A stretch of 64,000 nucleotides of DNA from Brevibacillus massiliensis (GTDB taxonomy: Bacteria; Bacillota; Bacilli; Brevibacillales; Brevibacillaceae). Positions 16,336 through 25,233 of this stretch are shown here, in pieces. The stretch spans positions 202,244 through 266,243 of the forward strand of contig NZ_HE978541.1 of assembly GCF_000311785.1 (NCBI RefSeq), read 5' to 3'. How positions within the stretch are numbered: the first letter of the stretch is position 1; every line of letters starts with the position of its first letter. Under the pieces are notes generated by a model. It saw only the letters and a list, made by a program, of their open reading frames with translations. It did not search any database and was not told where the DNA came from. The translations under genes and the position numbers were made by a program.

Positions 16336-19002
16336 ATGAGTCATTTGGTACTCATAGATGGAAACAGTATCGCCAATCGAGCGTTTTACGCTCTGCCGCT
16401 GCTGTCTACCTCCAGCGGACTGCATACCAACGCTTTGCTTGGTTTTACCACGATGCTGCTCAAAGTGCTGGACGAGATGAAGCCGACCCATTTGTTGGTT
16501 GCATTTGACGCAGGTAAAGTGGTGTTTCGCCACAGTGAATATACAGAGTACAAGGGCGGACGGGCGAAGACTCCGCCTGAATTGTCCGAGCAGTTTCCGC
16601 TGATTCGCGAACTCTTGGATGCGTTTTCGATCAAGCGCTTCGAGCTGGAAGGGTATGAAGCGGATGACATCATCGGCACGATGACCCGGCGGGCGGATCA
16701 AAACGGTTGGAAAACAACGGTGATCACAGGCGACAAAGACATGCTGCAGCTCGTCTCCGACTGCGTTTCGGTCGCTTTGACGAGAAAGGGCGTCAGTGAA
16801 ATCGAACTGTACACCGCAAAAGAAATCGAAGAAAAATACGGGCTTGCCCCTGCCCAAATCATCGATTTAAAAGGGTTGATGGGCGATTCCTCCGACAATA
16901 TCCCGGGCGTGCCGGGCGTCGGCGAAAAGACGGCGTTAAAGCTCTTGCACCAGTACGGCAGCGTGGAAGAGGTGCTCGCCAACATCGACCACATCTCCGG
17001 GAAAAAGCTGCAGGAGAATCTGCGCAACAATGTGGAGCAGGCCAAGATGAGCAAGTCGCTCGCGACGATCATGCGGGAAGCGCCTGTAGATTTGCAGCTT
17101 GACGACGTGTCGTTTAACGGTTACGATGCGCCGACGTTGATCGAGTTTTTTAAGCGGATGGAATTCAAATCGCTGATTCCGAAGGTAAAAGAAGCCGGAG
17201 ACGCCGGTTATGGCGATGCCGAATCCGCCGATGCCGCCTCGGGCAGCCAGACGTTCTCCTTTGAAGTAGTGGAGCCTGAAGGATTCGCCCGCTATTCCGC
17301 GCTGCTGACATCGCCGATGGCGCTCTGCGTCGAATTTGACGGCGACAACTACCATTACGCTCCGCTGCTCGGGTTCGGGCTGGCCGCAGACGGAGTGTCG
17401 CTGTTCGTTCCGGCAGATACGGCGATGGAATGGACGGAGTTTCGCCAGTGGCTCGCCGATGAGAGCAAGGAAAAATGGGTGTTTGACGGCAAGCGGGACC
17501 TGGCCGGGCTGGCCTGGAACGAACTGGAGCTGAAAGGGGTCGGATTCGACTTGTACCTGGCCGCCTATCTGCTCAACGCATCGGAGAGCAATCCGGTGCT
17601 CGCCGACACGGTCAACCAGTATGCCGAGATACAGGTTGCCGCCGACGACGACATCTATGGCAAGGGAGCCAAGCGCTCCATTCCGGAACAGCCGATCATA
17701 AGTGAACACATCGCCAGGAAAGCGGCGGCTATCTGGCAGAGCGTTCCCCAGGCCAGAGCGCAGATCGCCGAGCACCAGCTGGACGAGCTGCTCGGCAGCA
17801 TCGAAAGTCCCCTGAGTATGGTTTTGGCTAAAATGGAAATTACTGGAGTTAAGATCGACAGTGAACGCCTGGTTCAAATGGGGCAAGACCTCGACAGGCA
17901 GCTGGGCGAGCTGACGGAACAGATCTACGAACTGGCCGGGCAGTCGTTCAACATCAACTCGCCGAAACAATTGGGCGAGATCCTGTACGACAAGTTGGAT
18001 TTGCCCGTTCTGAAGAAGACCAAGACGGGCCCGTCGACGAGCGCCGATGTATTGGAGAAGCTGGCGCCGTATCATCCGATTATCGAGACGATTCTGCATT
18101 TCCGCCAGCTGGGCAAGCTGCGTTCCACATACATTGAAGGGCTGCTGAAGGAAATCCATCCGAAATCGAACAAGATTCACACCCGCTTCAATCAGGCGAC
18201 GACGGCGACGGGACGGCTCAGCAGCACAGAGCCCAACCTGCAAAACATCCCGATTCGCCTGGAAGAAGGGCGCAAGATACGGGAGGCGTTCGTCCCTTCG
18301 GAGGAAGGCTGGTACATGCTGGCGGCAGACTACTCGCAGATTGAGTTGCGGGTGCTGGCCCACATCGCGCAAGACGCCAACCTGATCGATGCCTTCCGCC
18401 AGGGGATGGACATTCACACCCGCACGGCCATGGACGTATTTGGGGTGCCTGCGGAAGAAGTGACTTCCAACATGCGGCGGCAGGCGAAAGCTGTCAATTT
18501 TGGCATCGTATACGGCATCAGCGATTACGGGCTGTCGCAAAACCTGAATATCACCCGCAAGGAAGCAGCCGATTTTATTGAGCGCTACTTCTCCGTTTTC
18601 CCCGGCGTCAAGACGTATATGGAAGAGATCGTCCGGCAGGGCAAGCGGGACGGCTACGTGACCACACTGCTGAACCGCAGGCGCTATCTGCCTGATATCA
18701 AGAGCAGCAATTACAACATTCGGTCCTTTGCCGAGCGGATGGCGATGAACACCCCGATACAGGGAACTGCGGCCGACATCATTAAATTGGCGATGATCCG
18801 GATGGAAGAACAGCTCAGAGCAAACGGTCTCAAGAGCCGGATGCTGCTGCAGGTGCACGACGAATTGGTGTTCGAAGTGCCGGAGGCGGAAATCGGCGCC
18901 ATGCAGAAGCTGGTTCCTGAAGTGATGGAGGGGGCCATTGCGCTGGACGTTCCGCTCAAGGTGGACGTCCATTACGGCCGGACTTGGTATGAAGCAAAAT
19001 AG
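16336..19002 (+). CDS. polA: DNA polymerase I
   Basis: 888-aa repair and Okazaki-fragment polymerase. The 5'-nuclease domain (1 to about 290) has LIDGNSIANRAFYALP, GYEADDIIGT and the H3TH segment GDSSDNIPGVPGVGEKTA. The middle domain (about 300-480) lacks the DxE exonuclease residues, so proofreading is probably absent, as in other Bacillus Pol I. The polymerase domain has motif A DYSQIELR at 665 and motif C VHDELVFE with His841. The ATG follows GAGGAGAGGGG. mutM begins 11 nt after the stop, giving the conserved polA-mutM-coaE operon. Confidence 0.96.
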   Translation: MSHLVLIDGNSIANRAFYALPLLSTSSGLHTNALLGFTTMLLKVLDEMKPTHLLVAFDAGKVVFRHSEYTEYKGGRAKTPPELSEQFPLIRELLDAFSIKRFELEGYEADDIIGTMTRRADQNGWKTTVITGDKDMLQLVSDCVSVALTRKGVSEIELYTAKEIEEKYGLAPAQIIDLKGLMGDSSDNIPGVPGVGEKTALKLLHQYGSVEEVLANIDHISGKKLQENLRNNVEQAKMSKSLATIMREAPVDLQLDDVSFNGYDAPTLIEFFKRMEFKSLIPKVKEAGDAGYGDAESADAASGSQTFSFEVVEPEGFARYSALLTSPMALCVEFDGDNYHYAPLLGFGLAADGVSLFVPADTAMEWTEFRQWLADESKEKWVFDGKRDLAGLAWNELELKGVGFDLYLAAYLLNASESNPVLADTVNQYAEIQVAADDDIYGKGAKRSIPEQPIISEHIARKAAAIWQSVPQARAQIAEHQLDELLGSIESPLSMVLAKMEITGVKIDSERLVQMGQDLDRQLGELTEQIYELAGQSFNINSPKQLGEILYDKLDLPVLKKTKTGPSTSADVLEKLAPYHPIIETILHFRQLGKLRSTYIEGLLKEIHPKSNKIHTRFNQATTATGRLSSTEPNLQNIPIRLEEGRKIREAFVPSEEGWYMLAADYSQIELRVLAHIAQDANLIDAFRQGMDIHTRTAMDVFGVPAEEVTSNMRRQAKAVNFGIVYGISDYGLSQNLNITRKEAADFIERYFSVFPGVKTYMEEIVRQGKRDGYVTTLLNRRRYLPDIKSSNYNIRSFAERMAMNTPIQGTAADIIKLAMIRMEEQLRANGLKSRMLLQVHDELVFEVPEAEIGAMQKLVPEVMEGAIALDVPLKVDVHYGRTWYEAK

Positions 19003-19013
19003 GGAGGATGCAT

Positions 19014-19838
19014 ATGCCGGAATTGCCCGAGGTAGAGACTGTCGTCCGGACACTGCGCAAACTGGTGCTGGAAAAGGTAATCGCCAGCGTCACCGTCACG
19101 CTCCCGCGCATTGTCAGAAGGCCTGATGACGTGGAAGCGTTCAAGGCACAGCTATCGGGACAGATGATTCGCCATATCGACCGGCGGGCCAAATTTATCA
19201 AGTTTATCCTGGACCGCGACGTCCTGATCTCCCATCTGCGGATGGAAGGACGATACGGCCTGTACCAGGCTGACGATCCCGTTGAAAAGCATACCCACGT
19301 CATTTTTCACTTTACCGACGGGACCGAATTGCGGTATCGGGACGTGCGCCAGTTTGGCACGATGGATTTGATCCCGCTGGGGATGGAACTGAAAATGGAA
19401 CCCTTGGCAAAATTGGGGCCGGAGCCGTTGGATGAACAGTTCACGCTGCCGGTCTTTCGCACGATGTTAAAAGGTCGGACGACCAAAATCAAACCGCTCT
19501 TGTTAAACCAGGAATTTCTCGTCGGTCTCGGGAATATCTATGTGGACGAGGCCTTATTCCGAGCTGGCATACACCCCGAGCGCCCTGCTGGCAAACTCAC
19601 CCGCGGGCAGGTTGCAAAACTGTATGACAGCATTATCGCGACGCTGACCGAAGCAATCGAGCAAGGCGGCAGTTCGATTAAATCGTACGTAAACGGACAG
19701 GGAGAAATGGGGATGTTTCAGCAGTCCCTTCATGTATACGGGCGGGCAGATGAACCGTGCAACGTCTGTTCCACACCGATCGTTCGCATGGTTGTAGGCG
19801 GACGCGGGACACACATCTGCCCCAAGTGCCAAAAATAG
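19014..19838 (+). CDS. mutM: Formamidopyrimidine-DNA glycosylase
   Basis: 274-aa base-excision enzyme that removes 8-oxoguanine and formamidopyrimidines. It begins MPELPEVE, and the second residue Pro is the catalytic nucleophile. That fixes the start at 19014 and not at the ATG at 19008; AGGGAGG at 19001-19007 supports it. A QEFLVGLGNIYVDEALF helix-two-turn-helix lies at about 160-180. The C-terminal zinc finger has CNVC and CPKC pairs and ends in QK. Co-transcribed with polA and coaE. Confidence 0.96.
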   Translation: MPELPEVETVVRTLRKLVLEKVIASVTVTLPRIVRRPDDVEAFKAQLSGQMIRHIDRRAKFIKFILDRDVLISHLRMEGRYGLYQADDPVEKHTHVIFHFTDGTELRYRDVRQFGTMDLIPLGMELKMEPLAKLGPEPLDEQFTLPVFRTMLKGRTTKIKPLLLNQEFLVGLGNIYVDEALFRAGIHPERPAGKLTRGQVAKLYDSIIATLTEAIEQGGSSIKSYVNGQGEMGMFQQSLHVYGRADEPCNVCSTPIVRMVVGGRGTHICPKCQK

Positions 19839-19864
19839 AACCCCTAGATGGAGGTGTGGAGCAG

Positions 19865-20467
19865 ATGATCCTTGGACTAACCGGCGGCATTGCCAGCGGG
19901 AAGAGCACGGTGGCAGCGATGCTGCGGCAGCGGGGGATTCCCGTAGTGGATGCAGACCTGATCGCCCGGCAGGTGGTAGAGCCTGGATTGCCGGCCTACC
20001 AGGCAATCGTCAGCCACTTTGGACAAGGCGTGCTGTTCCCCGACGGGCAATTGAACCGGAAGGCTTTGGGCGAGATCGTCTTTTCCAATGAAGAGCAGCG
20101 GCAAATCTTGAACGGAATCGTACATCCCGAAGTTCGCAGGGAGATGCGCCAACAGACGGAAGCTGCACTCAAGAGAGGGGAAAAAATCGTCTTTCTGGAC
20201 ATTCCCCTGCTGTTTGAAAGCCGCTTGCAGCATACGGTGGATAAGATCGTGGTAGTGTACGTACCGGCCTCGCTGCAGTTGTCGCGTCTGATGCAGCGGG
20301 ATGACATTGGCGAGGAGCAGGCGTTGAAGCGGCTTCAGGCGCAGCTTCCGATCGAACAAAAGAAGGAGCAGGCAGATTTTGTGATCGACAACCAGGGGAC
20401 GCGAGAAGAGACAGAGCGCCAGGTTGAAAAACTGCTTGCCACACTTGCTGCGGAGTCGAGTCCATGA
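19865..20467 (+). CDS. coaE: Dephospho-CoA kinase
   Basis: 200-aa kinase for the last step of coenzyme A synthesis. The P-loop GGIASGKST lies near residue 6-14, VVDADLIARQVVEPG follows at about 31-45, and LDIPLLFE at about 110. ATG at 19865 gives the usual N terminus MILGLTGG; a GGAGG-like site lies upstream. The 3' end overlaps the next gene by 4 nt. It follows mutM by 26 nt in the conserved repair/CoA gene order. Confidence 0.93.
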   Translation: MILGLTGGIASGKSTVAAMLRQRGIPVVDADLIARQVVEPGLPAYQAIVSHFGQGVLFPDGQLNRKALGEIVFSNEEQRQILNGIVHPEVRREMRQQTEAALKRGEKIVFLDIPLLFESRLQHTVDKIVVVYVPASLQLSRLMQRDDIGEEQALKRLQAQLPIEQKKEQADFVIDNQGTREETERQVEKLLATLAAESSP

Positions 20468-21027
20468 GAAGAAAGAGGACGGCTGCCGTACTCCTTCTTT
20501 TGTTGATGGGGGTCTTTTTGTTAATCAACACGCCGTTTATCTGGAAGTGGATGTATCCGGTCAAGTATCAACCGGAAATCAAGCTGGCAGCGGAGCGCTT
20601 TAACGTTGACCCAATGCTCGTTCTCGCCGTGATCAGGACAGAAAGCGCCTTCGAACCGCGGCGAGTCTCCAAAAAAGGAGCAGTCGGACTGATGCAGTTG
20701 ATGCCGGAGACGGCGAATTGGATCATCAAGCAGGCGAAGTTTCAGGGTCTTGCGATGGAGTACCTCGACGACCCAAAAGTAAACATCGATATCGGAACCT
20801 GGTACCTGTCCTATCTGTTAAAGCAGTTCAATGGGGACAAAGTGCTGGCGCTTGCCGCGTATAATGCCGGGCCGGGCAGTGTGAACAAATGGCTTGAGCA
20901 AGAGATTTGGGACGGTTCCAGGGAACGTGTCGAGGACATTCCCTACGGCGAGACGCGGCATTATGTACAGAAAGTGCTGTACTACCAGGAAAAGTATCAA
21001 AAAATATACCAGAATGATTTCAAATAG
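20464..21027 (+). CDS. Membrane-anchored lytic transglycosylase (SLT family)
   Basis: 187-aa peptidoglycan-cleaving enzyme of the Slt70 type. One N-terminal signal-anchor helix (about 7-28) is followed by the catalytic domain with Glu in RTESAFEPRRVS, GLMQLMPETA, and ALAAYNAGPGSV, the three family motifs. The start overlaps coaE as ATGA, so translation is coupled, and a strong terminator follows. It is likely to act outside the membrane on wall glycan. A gene of this kind is commonly found after coaE in Bacillales. Confidence 0.9.
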   Translation: MRRKRTAAVLLLLLMGVFLLINTPFIWKWMYPVKYQPEIKLAAERFNVDPMLVLAVIRTESAFEPRRVSKKGAVGLMQLMPETANWIIKQAKFQGLAMEYLDDPKVNIDIGTWYLSYLLKQFNGDKVLALAAYNAGPGSVNKWLEQEIWDGSRERVEDIPYGETRHYVQKVLYYQEKYQKIYQNDFK

Positions 21028-21032
21028 GCCGA

Positions 21033-21080
21033 AAGAAGCCCGACCTCTGATGGAACCCAGAGGGACAGGCTTCTTTTTTT
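21033..21080 (+). terminator. Terminator after the polA operon
   Basis: Outer stem AAGAAGCC (21033-21040) with GGCTTCTT (21068-21075), an inner CCTCTG/CAGAGG stem, and a T-run to 21080. Confidence 0.9.
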
Positions 21081-21120
21081 GGGGCCAAATGTACAAATTT
21101 TATTTTTTTAGTAAAACACA

Positions 21121-21148
21121 TTGATAAATGTGACATACTGATTATAAT
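21121..21148 (+). promoter_or_regulatory. gapB promoter with a CcpN-type operator
   Basis: TTGATA (21121-21126), a 16-bp spacer and TATAAT (21143-21148) form a good sigma-A promoter. Between the boxes, TGTGACATACT (21129-21139) matches the B. subtilis CcpN consensus TRTGHYATAYW at every position. CcpN represses gapB and pckA on glucose in B. subtilis. The match and the target gene both support the same control here. Confidence 0.65.
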
Positions 21149-21196
21149 AAAGATAGCAGAAAAAGTGTAACTCATAAGGTGGAGGGGAGTCCCAAT

Positions 21197-22240
21197 ATGA
21201 CGATTAAAATTGGTATTAACGGATTCGGTCGCATTGGACGCATGGTGTTCCGCCGTGCCATCCAGAATCCTGAAATGGAAGTAGTTGCGATTAACGCAAG
21301 CTATCCCCCGGAAACGCTGGCACATCTGTTAAAATACGATTCGATTCACGGACGAATTGACAATAAAATTGAGGTTAAGAATCATCAAATCATTGTGGAC
21401 GGAAAACCGACCCTTGTTCTGTCAGACCGCGATCCGCTCAACCTGCCATGGGGCGAGCTCGGCGTGGAGATTGTCGTGGAAGCGACAGGCAAGTTTAAAG
21501 ATCGCGAGGGCGCAGGCAAACACCTGCAAAGCGGAGCGAAAAAAGTGGTGATCACCGCCCCTGGCAAAAACGAAGACGCCACGATCGTCATGGGCGTAAA
21601 TGAGCATGTCTACCGGCACAATGAGCATCACATCGTCTCCAACGCTTCCTGTACGACCAACTGTCTGGCGCCGGTAGCAAAAGTGCTGCACGAAGCGTTC
21701 GGCATTGAGAGCGGACTGATGACGACGATACACTCCTACACCAACGACCAGGTAAACCTGGATAATCCCCATAAAGACCTGCGCCGGGCCCGGGCTTGCG
21801 GACAGTCGATCATTCCGACAAGTACGGGTGCTGCCCGCGCGGTTGGCAAAGTGCTGCCAGAGTTGAACGGCCGCCTGAACGGTTTTTCCCTGCGGGTGCC
21901 CACTCCTGACGTCTCCATCGTTGACCTGGTCGCAAACGTCAGCCGGGACGTGACGGCAGGCGAGGTGAACAGCGTTCTGAAGGAAGCGAGCCAGGGAGCG
22001 ATGAAGGGTTACATCGAATTCTGCGAAGAACCGCTCGTCTCCGTCGATTTCATCGGCAACGACCATTCTTCGATTGTTGACGGATTGTCAACGATGGTCA
22101 TGGGCGGACGGCAGGTGAAGGTAATCGCCTGGTACGACAACGAGTGGGGCTACTCCTGCCGCGTCGTCGACCTGGTGCGGCACGTCTCCCGGATGTACAA
22201 TGAAGTGAGAGAGGTAGCGGCTGCAGGTGCCGCGCAATAA
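21197..22240 (+). CDS. gapB: Gluconeogenic glyceraldehyde-3-phosphate dehydrogenase
   Basis: 347-aa GAPDH with the Rossmann GINGFGRIGR at residues 7-16, catalytic Cys152 in SNASCTTNC and the partner His in TTIHSYTNDQ. After the second strand the sequence is INASYPP. The Asp that selects NAD in GapA (INDLTD) is absent, which favours NADP and the gluconeogenic GapB. The position after coaE and a CcpN-type promoter agree. ATG at 21197 follows GGAGGGG. An internal start at 21179 would add a non-family leader. Single-gene transcript with its own terminator. Confidence 0.92.
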   Translation: MTIKIGINGFGRIGRMVFRRAIQNPEMEVVAINASYPPETLAHLLKYDSIHGRIDNKIEVKNHQIIVDGKPTLVLSDRDPLNLPWGELGVEIVVEATGKFKDREGAGKHLQSGAKKVVITAPGKNEDATIVMGVNEHVYRHNEHHIVSNASCTTNCLAPVAKVLHEAFGIESGLMTTIHSYTNDQVNLDNPHKDLRRARACGQSIIPTSTGAARAVGKVLPELNGRLNGFSLRVPTPDVSIVDLVANVSRDVTAGEVNSVLKEASQGAMKGYIEFCEEPLVSVDFIGNDHSSIVDGLSTMVMGGRQVKVIAWYDNEWGYSCRVVDLVRHVSRMYNEVREVAAAGAAQ

Positions 22241-22251
22241 CAGGTAACAGG

Positions 22252-22281
22252 GACGAATCGCCAGTAGGTGATTCGTCTTTT
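22252..22281 (+). terminator. Terminator after gapB
   Basis: An 8-bp perfect stem GACGAATC (22252-22259) with GATTCGTC (22270-22277), followed by a short T-run. Confidence 0.8.
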
Positions 22282-22440
22282 ATTCTTATCGTCGTTTTAT
22301 ATAGTTGGCTGGCCTGGAGCATGGAAAAAGATTAACCCCGATTTCGCTCAAGAAAGCCATAAAGCGATCGAGCACCGCTTCATCTTCCAAGTTATGCATT
22401 AAATCCATCTTCCCTGCTCTGCATGCAGGGATCGACAAAA

Positions 22441-22640
22441 GATCTGTACATTCGTCAAAGCGCTGGTTATGTTATCTCTTCAGAATATTCTGCAATTGTC
22501 ATTGACAACTTTGAAAAATCAGTAAATAATGGAATGGCATAGGCATTCATTTCATCCGAAGGGGAGTTCATTGGATACGGCGAAGAAAGTAGGGTTAGTG
22601 ACCCTTCAGAAGTGAAAGGTAAACAACTCGTTTTCTGGAT
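22441..22640 (+). pseudogene. Possible gene fragment upstream of pxpA
   Basis: In one frame from 22441 the DNA reads like coding sequence (AGYVISSEYSAIVIDNF, then a TAG at 22540-22542, then AFISSEGEFIGYGEESR) with no start codon or ribosome site. It may be the remains of a gene lost at the edge of the acquired island. The family is not recognised. The rest of 22285-22681 shows only AT-rich sequence and the pxpA ribosome site. Confidence 0.3.
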
Positions 22641-22681
22641 CATTTGCTTGTTACATCTAAATAGGGAGGAAGGTGATAAAG

Positions 22682-23455
22682 ATGTTGAAAGTCGATCTGA
22701 GTTGCGATATGGGAGAAAGCTTTGGCTTATACCAATTGGGAAATGACGAAGAAATGATGCAATATATCACATCGGCCAATATTGCCTGCGGTTACCACGG
22801 TGGCGATCCTCACGTTATGCGGAAAACGGTGGAATTGGCCAAGAATTATGGGGTAGCCATCGGGGCTCATCCTGGTTTTCCTGATCTGATCGGGTTTGGA
22901 CGCAGATACATGAATTGTACGCCTTCCGAGATTAAAGATTATGTGACGTACCAAATGGGCGCACTGCGGGAATTTGCTTCCGCTTTCGGCATGAAACTTC
23001 AGCATTGCAAGCCTCATGGCGCCCTTTATATGATGGCGATGGAGGATGAAAAATTGGCTAGGGCGATCCTGGAGGCAATTGCCGAAGTTGATTCTACTAC
23101 CATTGTGTATGCGATGAACCATTCGGCCGTTGTAGAAACAGGCCAAAAAATGGGGATTCGCGTGGCTAAAGAAGTGTATTCGGACAGAGAGCATACAACA
23201 ACTGGTTCAATCGTTCTTACGAGGAAAGGCCCTTCCATCCAGGATTACCGTCAAATGGCGAATCGGGTGGTTCGTATGGTGAAGGAAGGGAGAGTGGTTG
23301 CCCATACTGGCGAAGAAATATCGATCCAAGCGGAAACGGTATGTATCCATGGGGATACTCCCGGAGCGCCGCAACTGGCGAAAGCGATTGTTGAAGCGTT
23401 AAAAGAAAATGGGATTCAAATTGCTTCCATTGAAAATGTATTAGGAGTAGGCTGA
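22682..23455 (+). CDS. pxpA: PxpA (LamB/YcsF) family protein, 5-oxoprolinase subunit A type
   Basis: 257-aa protein of the family that, with PxpB and PxpC, opens 5-oxoproline with ATP. Conserved parts seen: DLSCDMGESFG near the start, NIACGYHGGDP at about 36-46, GAHPGFPDLIGFGRR at about 65-80, CKPHGALY at about 108-115, and the late VCIHGDTPGA. ATG at 22682 follows GGAGGAAGG. No pxpB or pxpC lies beside it, unlike the usual pxpABC operon. The next gene is a small tautomerase. The substrate may differ from oxoproline; this is not settled by sequence. Confidence 0.85.
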   Translation: MLKVDLSCDMGESFGLYQLGNDEEMMQYITSANIACGYHGGDPHVMRKTVELAKNYGVAIGAHPGFPDLIGFGRRYMNCTPSEIKDYVTYQMGALREFASAFGMKLQHCKPHGALYMMAMEDEKLARAILEAIAEVDSTTIVYAMNHSAVVETGQKMGIRVAKEVYSDREHTTTGSIVLTRKGPSIQDYRQMANRVVRMVKEGRVVAHTGEEISIQAETVCIHGDTPGAPQLAKAIVEALKENGIQIASIENVLGVG

Positions 23456-23594
23456 ACAACGGGGTGCAACAGTATTATTCCGTCTGAGGGCGTCAAAGAA
23501 AGTGGAGAAGGCCGTGAAGGCTTAAAATATACAGTGGAAATCATGACAAATGAAGTTAATCGAAATAAAAATGTATTTTGAGGGGGAAACAGAC

Positions 23595-23786
23595 ATGCCT
23601 GTATTAAGAATTGAGATGCTCGAAGGTAGAAGTGAAGAGATGAAGCTTTCTATGATCCGCGAGGTAACCGATGCGATGGCTCGCTCTCTCAATATTGAGA
23701 AAGAGGAAGTAGACATTATCATAAAAGAAATTAAGAAGAAAGACTGGGCAAAGGGCGGAGTCACATGGCCATGGAATAAAGACTAG
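23595..23786 (+). CDS. 4-oxalocrotonate tautomerase family protein
   Basis: 63 codons, giving 62 residues after Met removal. It starts MPVLRIEM, so Pro1 can act as the catalytic base. Arg11 is present, but the position of Arg39 is Asp and that of Phe50 is Trp, so the reaction need not be that of 4-oxalocrotonate tautomerase. The start at 23595 is set by Pro2 and a GAGGGGG site. An in-frame ATG at 23550 would bury the proline. It follows pxpA by 139 nt and precedes a terminator, so it may be in the pxpA transcript. Confidence 0.8.
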   Translation: MPVLRIEMLEGRSEEMKLSMIREVTDAMARSLNIEKEEVDIIIKEIKKKDWAKGGVTWPWNKD

Positions 23787-23816
23787 TTGTCCAGATTATC
23801 CTCTTCAATACAAGTT

Positions 23817-23840
23817 AACTCGTCGGAACGGCGGGTTTTT
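23817..23840 (+). terminator. Terminator after the tautomerase gene
   Basis: An 8-bp stem including G-U pairs (23817-23824 with 23830-23837) and a T-run to 23840. Confidence 0.65.
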
Positions 23841-23942
23841 AAGTTAAAACTGCTTCATGCCTGGTACGTTTTCAATTGGTACGATAAGTATGTCACGCTA
23901 TCAGGATTACCAGTACTTAAATAAGCTGTTTGAGGGTCACAG

Positions 23943-23970
23943 TTCCTTTATATTTTGAATATGTTATAAT
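23943..23970 (+). promoter_or_regulatory. Candidate promoter of the cox cluster
   Basis: TATAAT at 23965-23970, preceded by TG (extended -10), with a weak TTCCTT at 23943-23948 sixteen bp upstream. It lies in the 397-bp non-coding region 23787-24183 before xdhC. Long AT-rich tracts follow to 24010; nothing else is recognisable there. Confidence 0.5.
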
Positions 23971-24183
23971 GATTACTATTAAAAGAATTTACTTAATATT
24001 ATTTTAATTCTAATTATGGTCAATCGGCAGCTATTGTTGACGTACGGGTATTTTAAGGGACGTTTGACGAGCCTCTTTATCAAATGGATGGAGGGACACA
24101 AAAAACCTCATGGCACAAAACCTTGAAGTTTCAATTTTCGGCTATTGCCGAGACCTATTTCATGAGTTTAGGAGGGAGTAATC

Positions 24184-25233
24184 TTGTCGCGCATTCAAGA
24201 AGCACGAGATGTCATGCAAAAAATGAAACAGGCCTGGGAACGCAATCAAAAAACATCCTTATTAATGATTACTGAGGTGCGTGGGTCGTCTTACCGCCAA
24301 CCTGGGGCCAAGATGATGATGGCAGCGGATGGAGAAATGTTTGGCACACTAAGTGGCGGTTGTTTGGAGAACGATTTGTTTGAATGGTCACAAGAAGCAA
24401 TTAGTCAAAACACCCCTCTCACAAAACAATATGATCTTAGTGAAAATGATCTATGGTCTTTAGGAATCGGCTGCAAAGGAACATTGGATATCTCGATTAT
24501 TCCTGTCGATTCTAACGATAGCTTCTGGCAAAGAGCCATCACACTCATACAAGAAGATCGTCCCGTTTCTCTGATCCTGGAAATTCCGACAGGCGTTCGA
24601 GTCCTGCTGGATCAGAATGGAAACGGCTGGGGAGATCTGGATCAGATCCCGGATGAGGTTCGGAAACAAGCATTGGATCGGACCTTCCACCGAACGCGTG
24701 CAGAAGTTATTTCTCTCGGAAATCGCCGGTTTGTTATTGATACCATGAGGCCCAGTGAACATTTGATTGTAGCGGGTGCCGGTCATGATGCAGTACCCCT
24801 TGTTTCTGTCGCTGCAAGTGTTGGATTTTCTGTAACCGTTTTAGATCCTCGCAAAGACTTTAATACCGCTTTTCGTTTTCCGTCCGTATCCCATCTGGTG
24901 GTTGAACCTGACAAAGCAGACCCTGTTGCTTTAAACGACAGCTGGTGGGTCATCATGAATCATCAGCAAAGTCGAGATGAAGCTTCGATAGCGCTTGCAT
25001 TAAAAAGCAACCCGCGCTTTATTGGTGTGTTAGGCCCCCTCTCCCGTACACAAGAAATGCTGGCAAACATCGGAGCCAGCCCTACGAGCGGTCCTCTGCA
25101 CGCACCAATCGGATTGGACTTGGGAGCGGAGACAATTGAAGAAGTAGCTGTAAGCATTATAGCTGAATTGATGATGGTGAGGAGCGGCAGCAGTGGCAAG
25201 CCTCTTTCCGGAAAAGCAAAAATCCATGCGTAA
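24184..25233 (+). CDS. xdhC: XdhC/CoxI family molybdoenzyme maturation factor
   Basis: 349-aa protein of the family that binds the molybdenum cofactor and helps insert or sulfurate it in xanthine or CO dehydrogenase. The N-terminal XdhC_CoxI domain (about 10-85) has GTLSGGCLEND; the C-terminal Rossmann domain (about 195-340) has IVAGAGHDAVPLV and APIGLDLGAET. TTG is the start, with GGAGGGA ending about 7 nt upstream. First gene of the cox cluster. The relic of mocA overlaps its stop. A second, YHS-fused XdhC lies downstream of coxL. Confidence 0.88.
   Translation: MSRIQEARDVMQKMKQAWERNQKTSLLMITEVRGSSYRQPGAKMMMAADGEMFGTLSGGCLENDLFEWSQEAISQNTPLTKQYDLSENDLWSLGIGCKGTLDISIIPVDSNDSFWQRAITLIQEDRPVSLILEIPTGVRVLLDQNGNGWGDLDQIPDEVRKQALDRTFHRTRAEVISLGNRRFVIDTMRPSEHLIVAGAGHDAVPLVSVAASVGFSVTVLDPRKDFNTAFRFPSVSHLVVEPDKADPVALNDSWWVIMNHQQSRDEASIALALKSNPRFIGVLGPLSRTQEMLANIGASPTSGPLHAPIGLDLGAETIEEVAVSIIAELMMVRSGSSGKPLSGKAKIHA

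Noticed and set aside
16936..19053. A 705-codon minus-strand frame under polA.
   Set aside because: Same cause as above; polA on the plus strand has all expected domains and a ribosome site.
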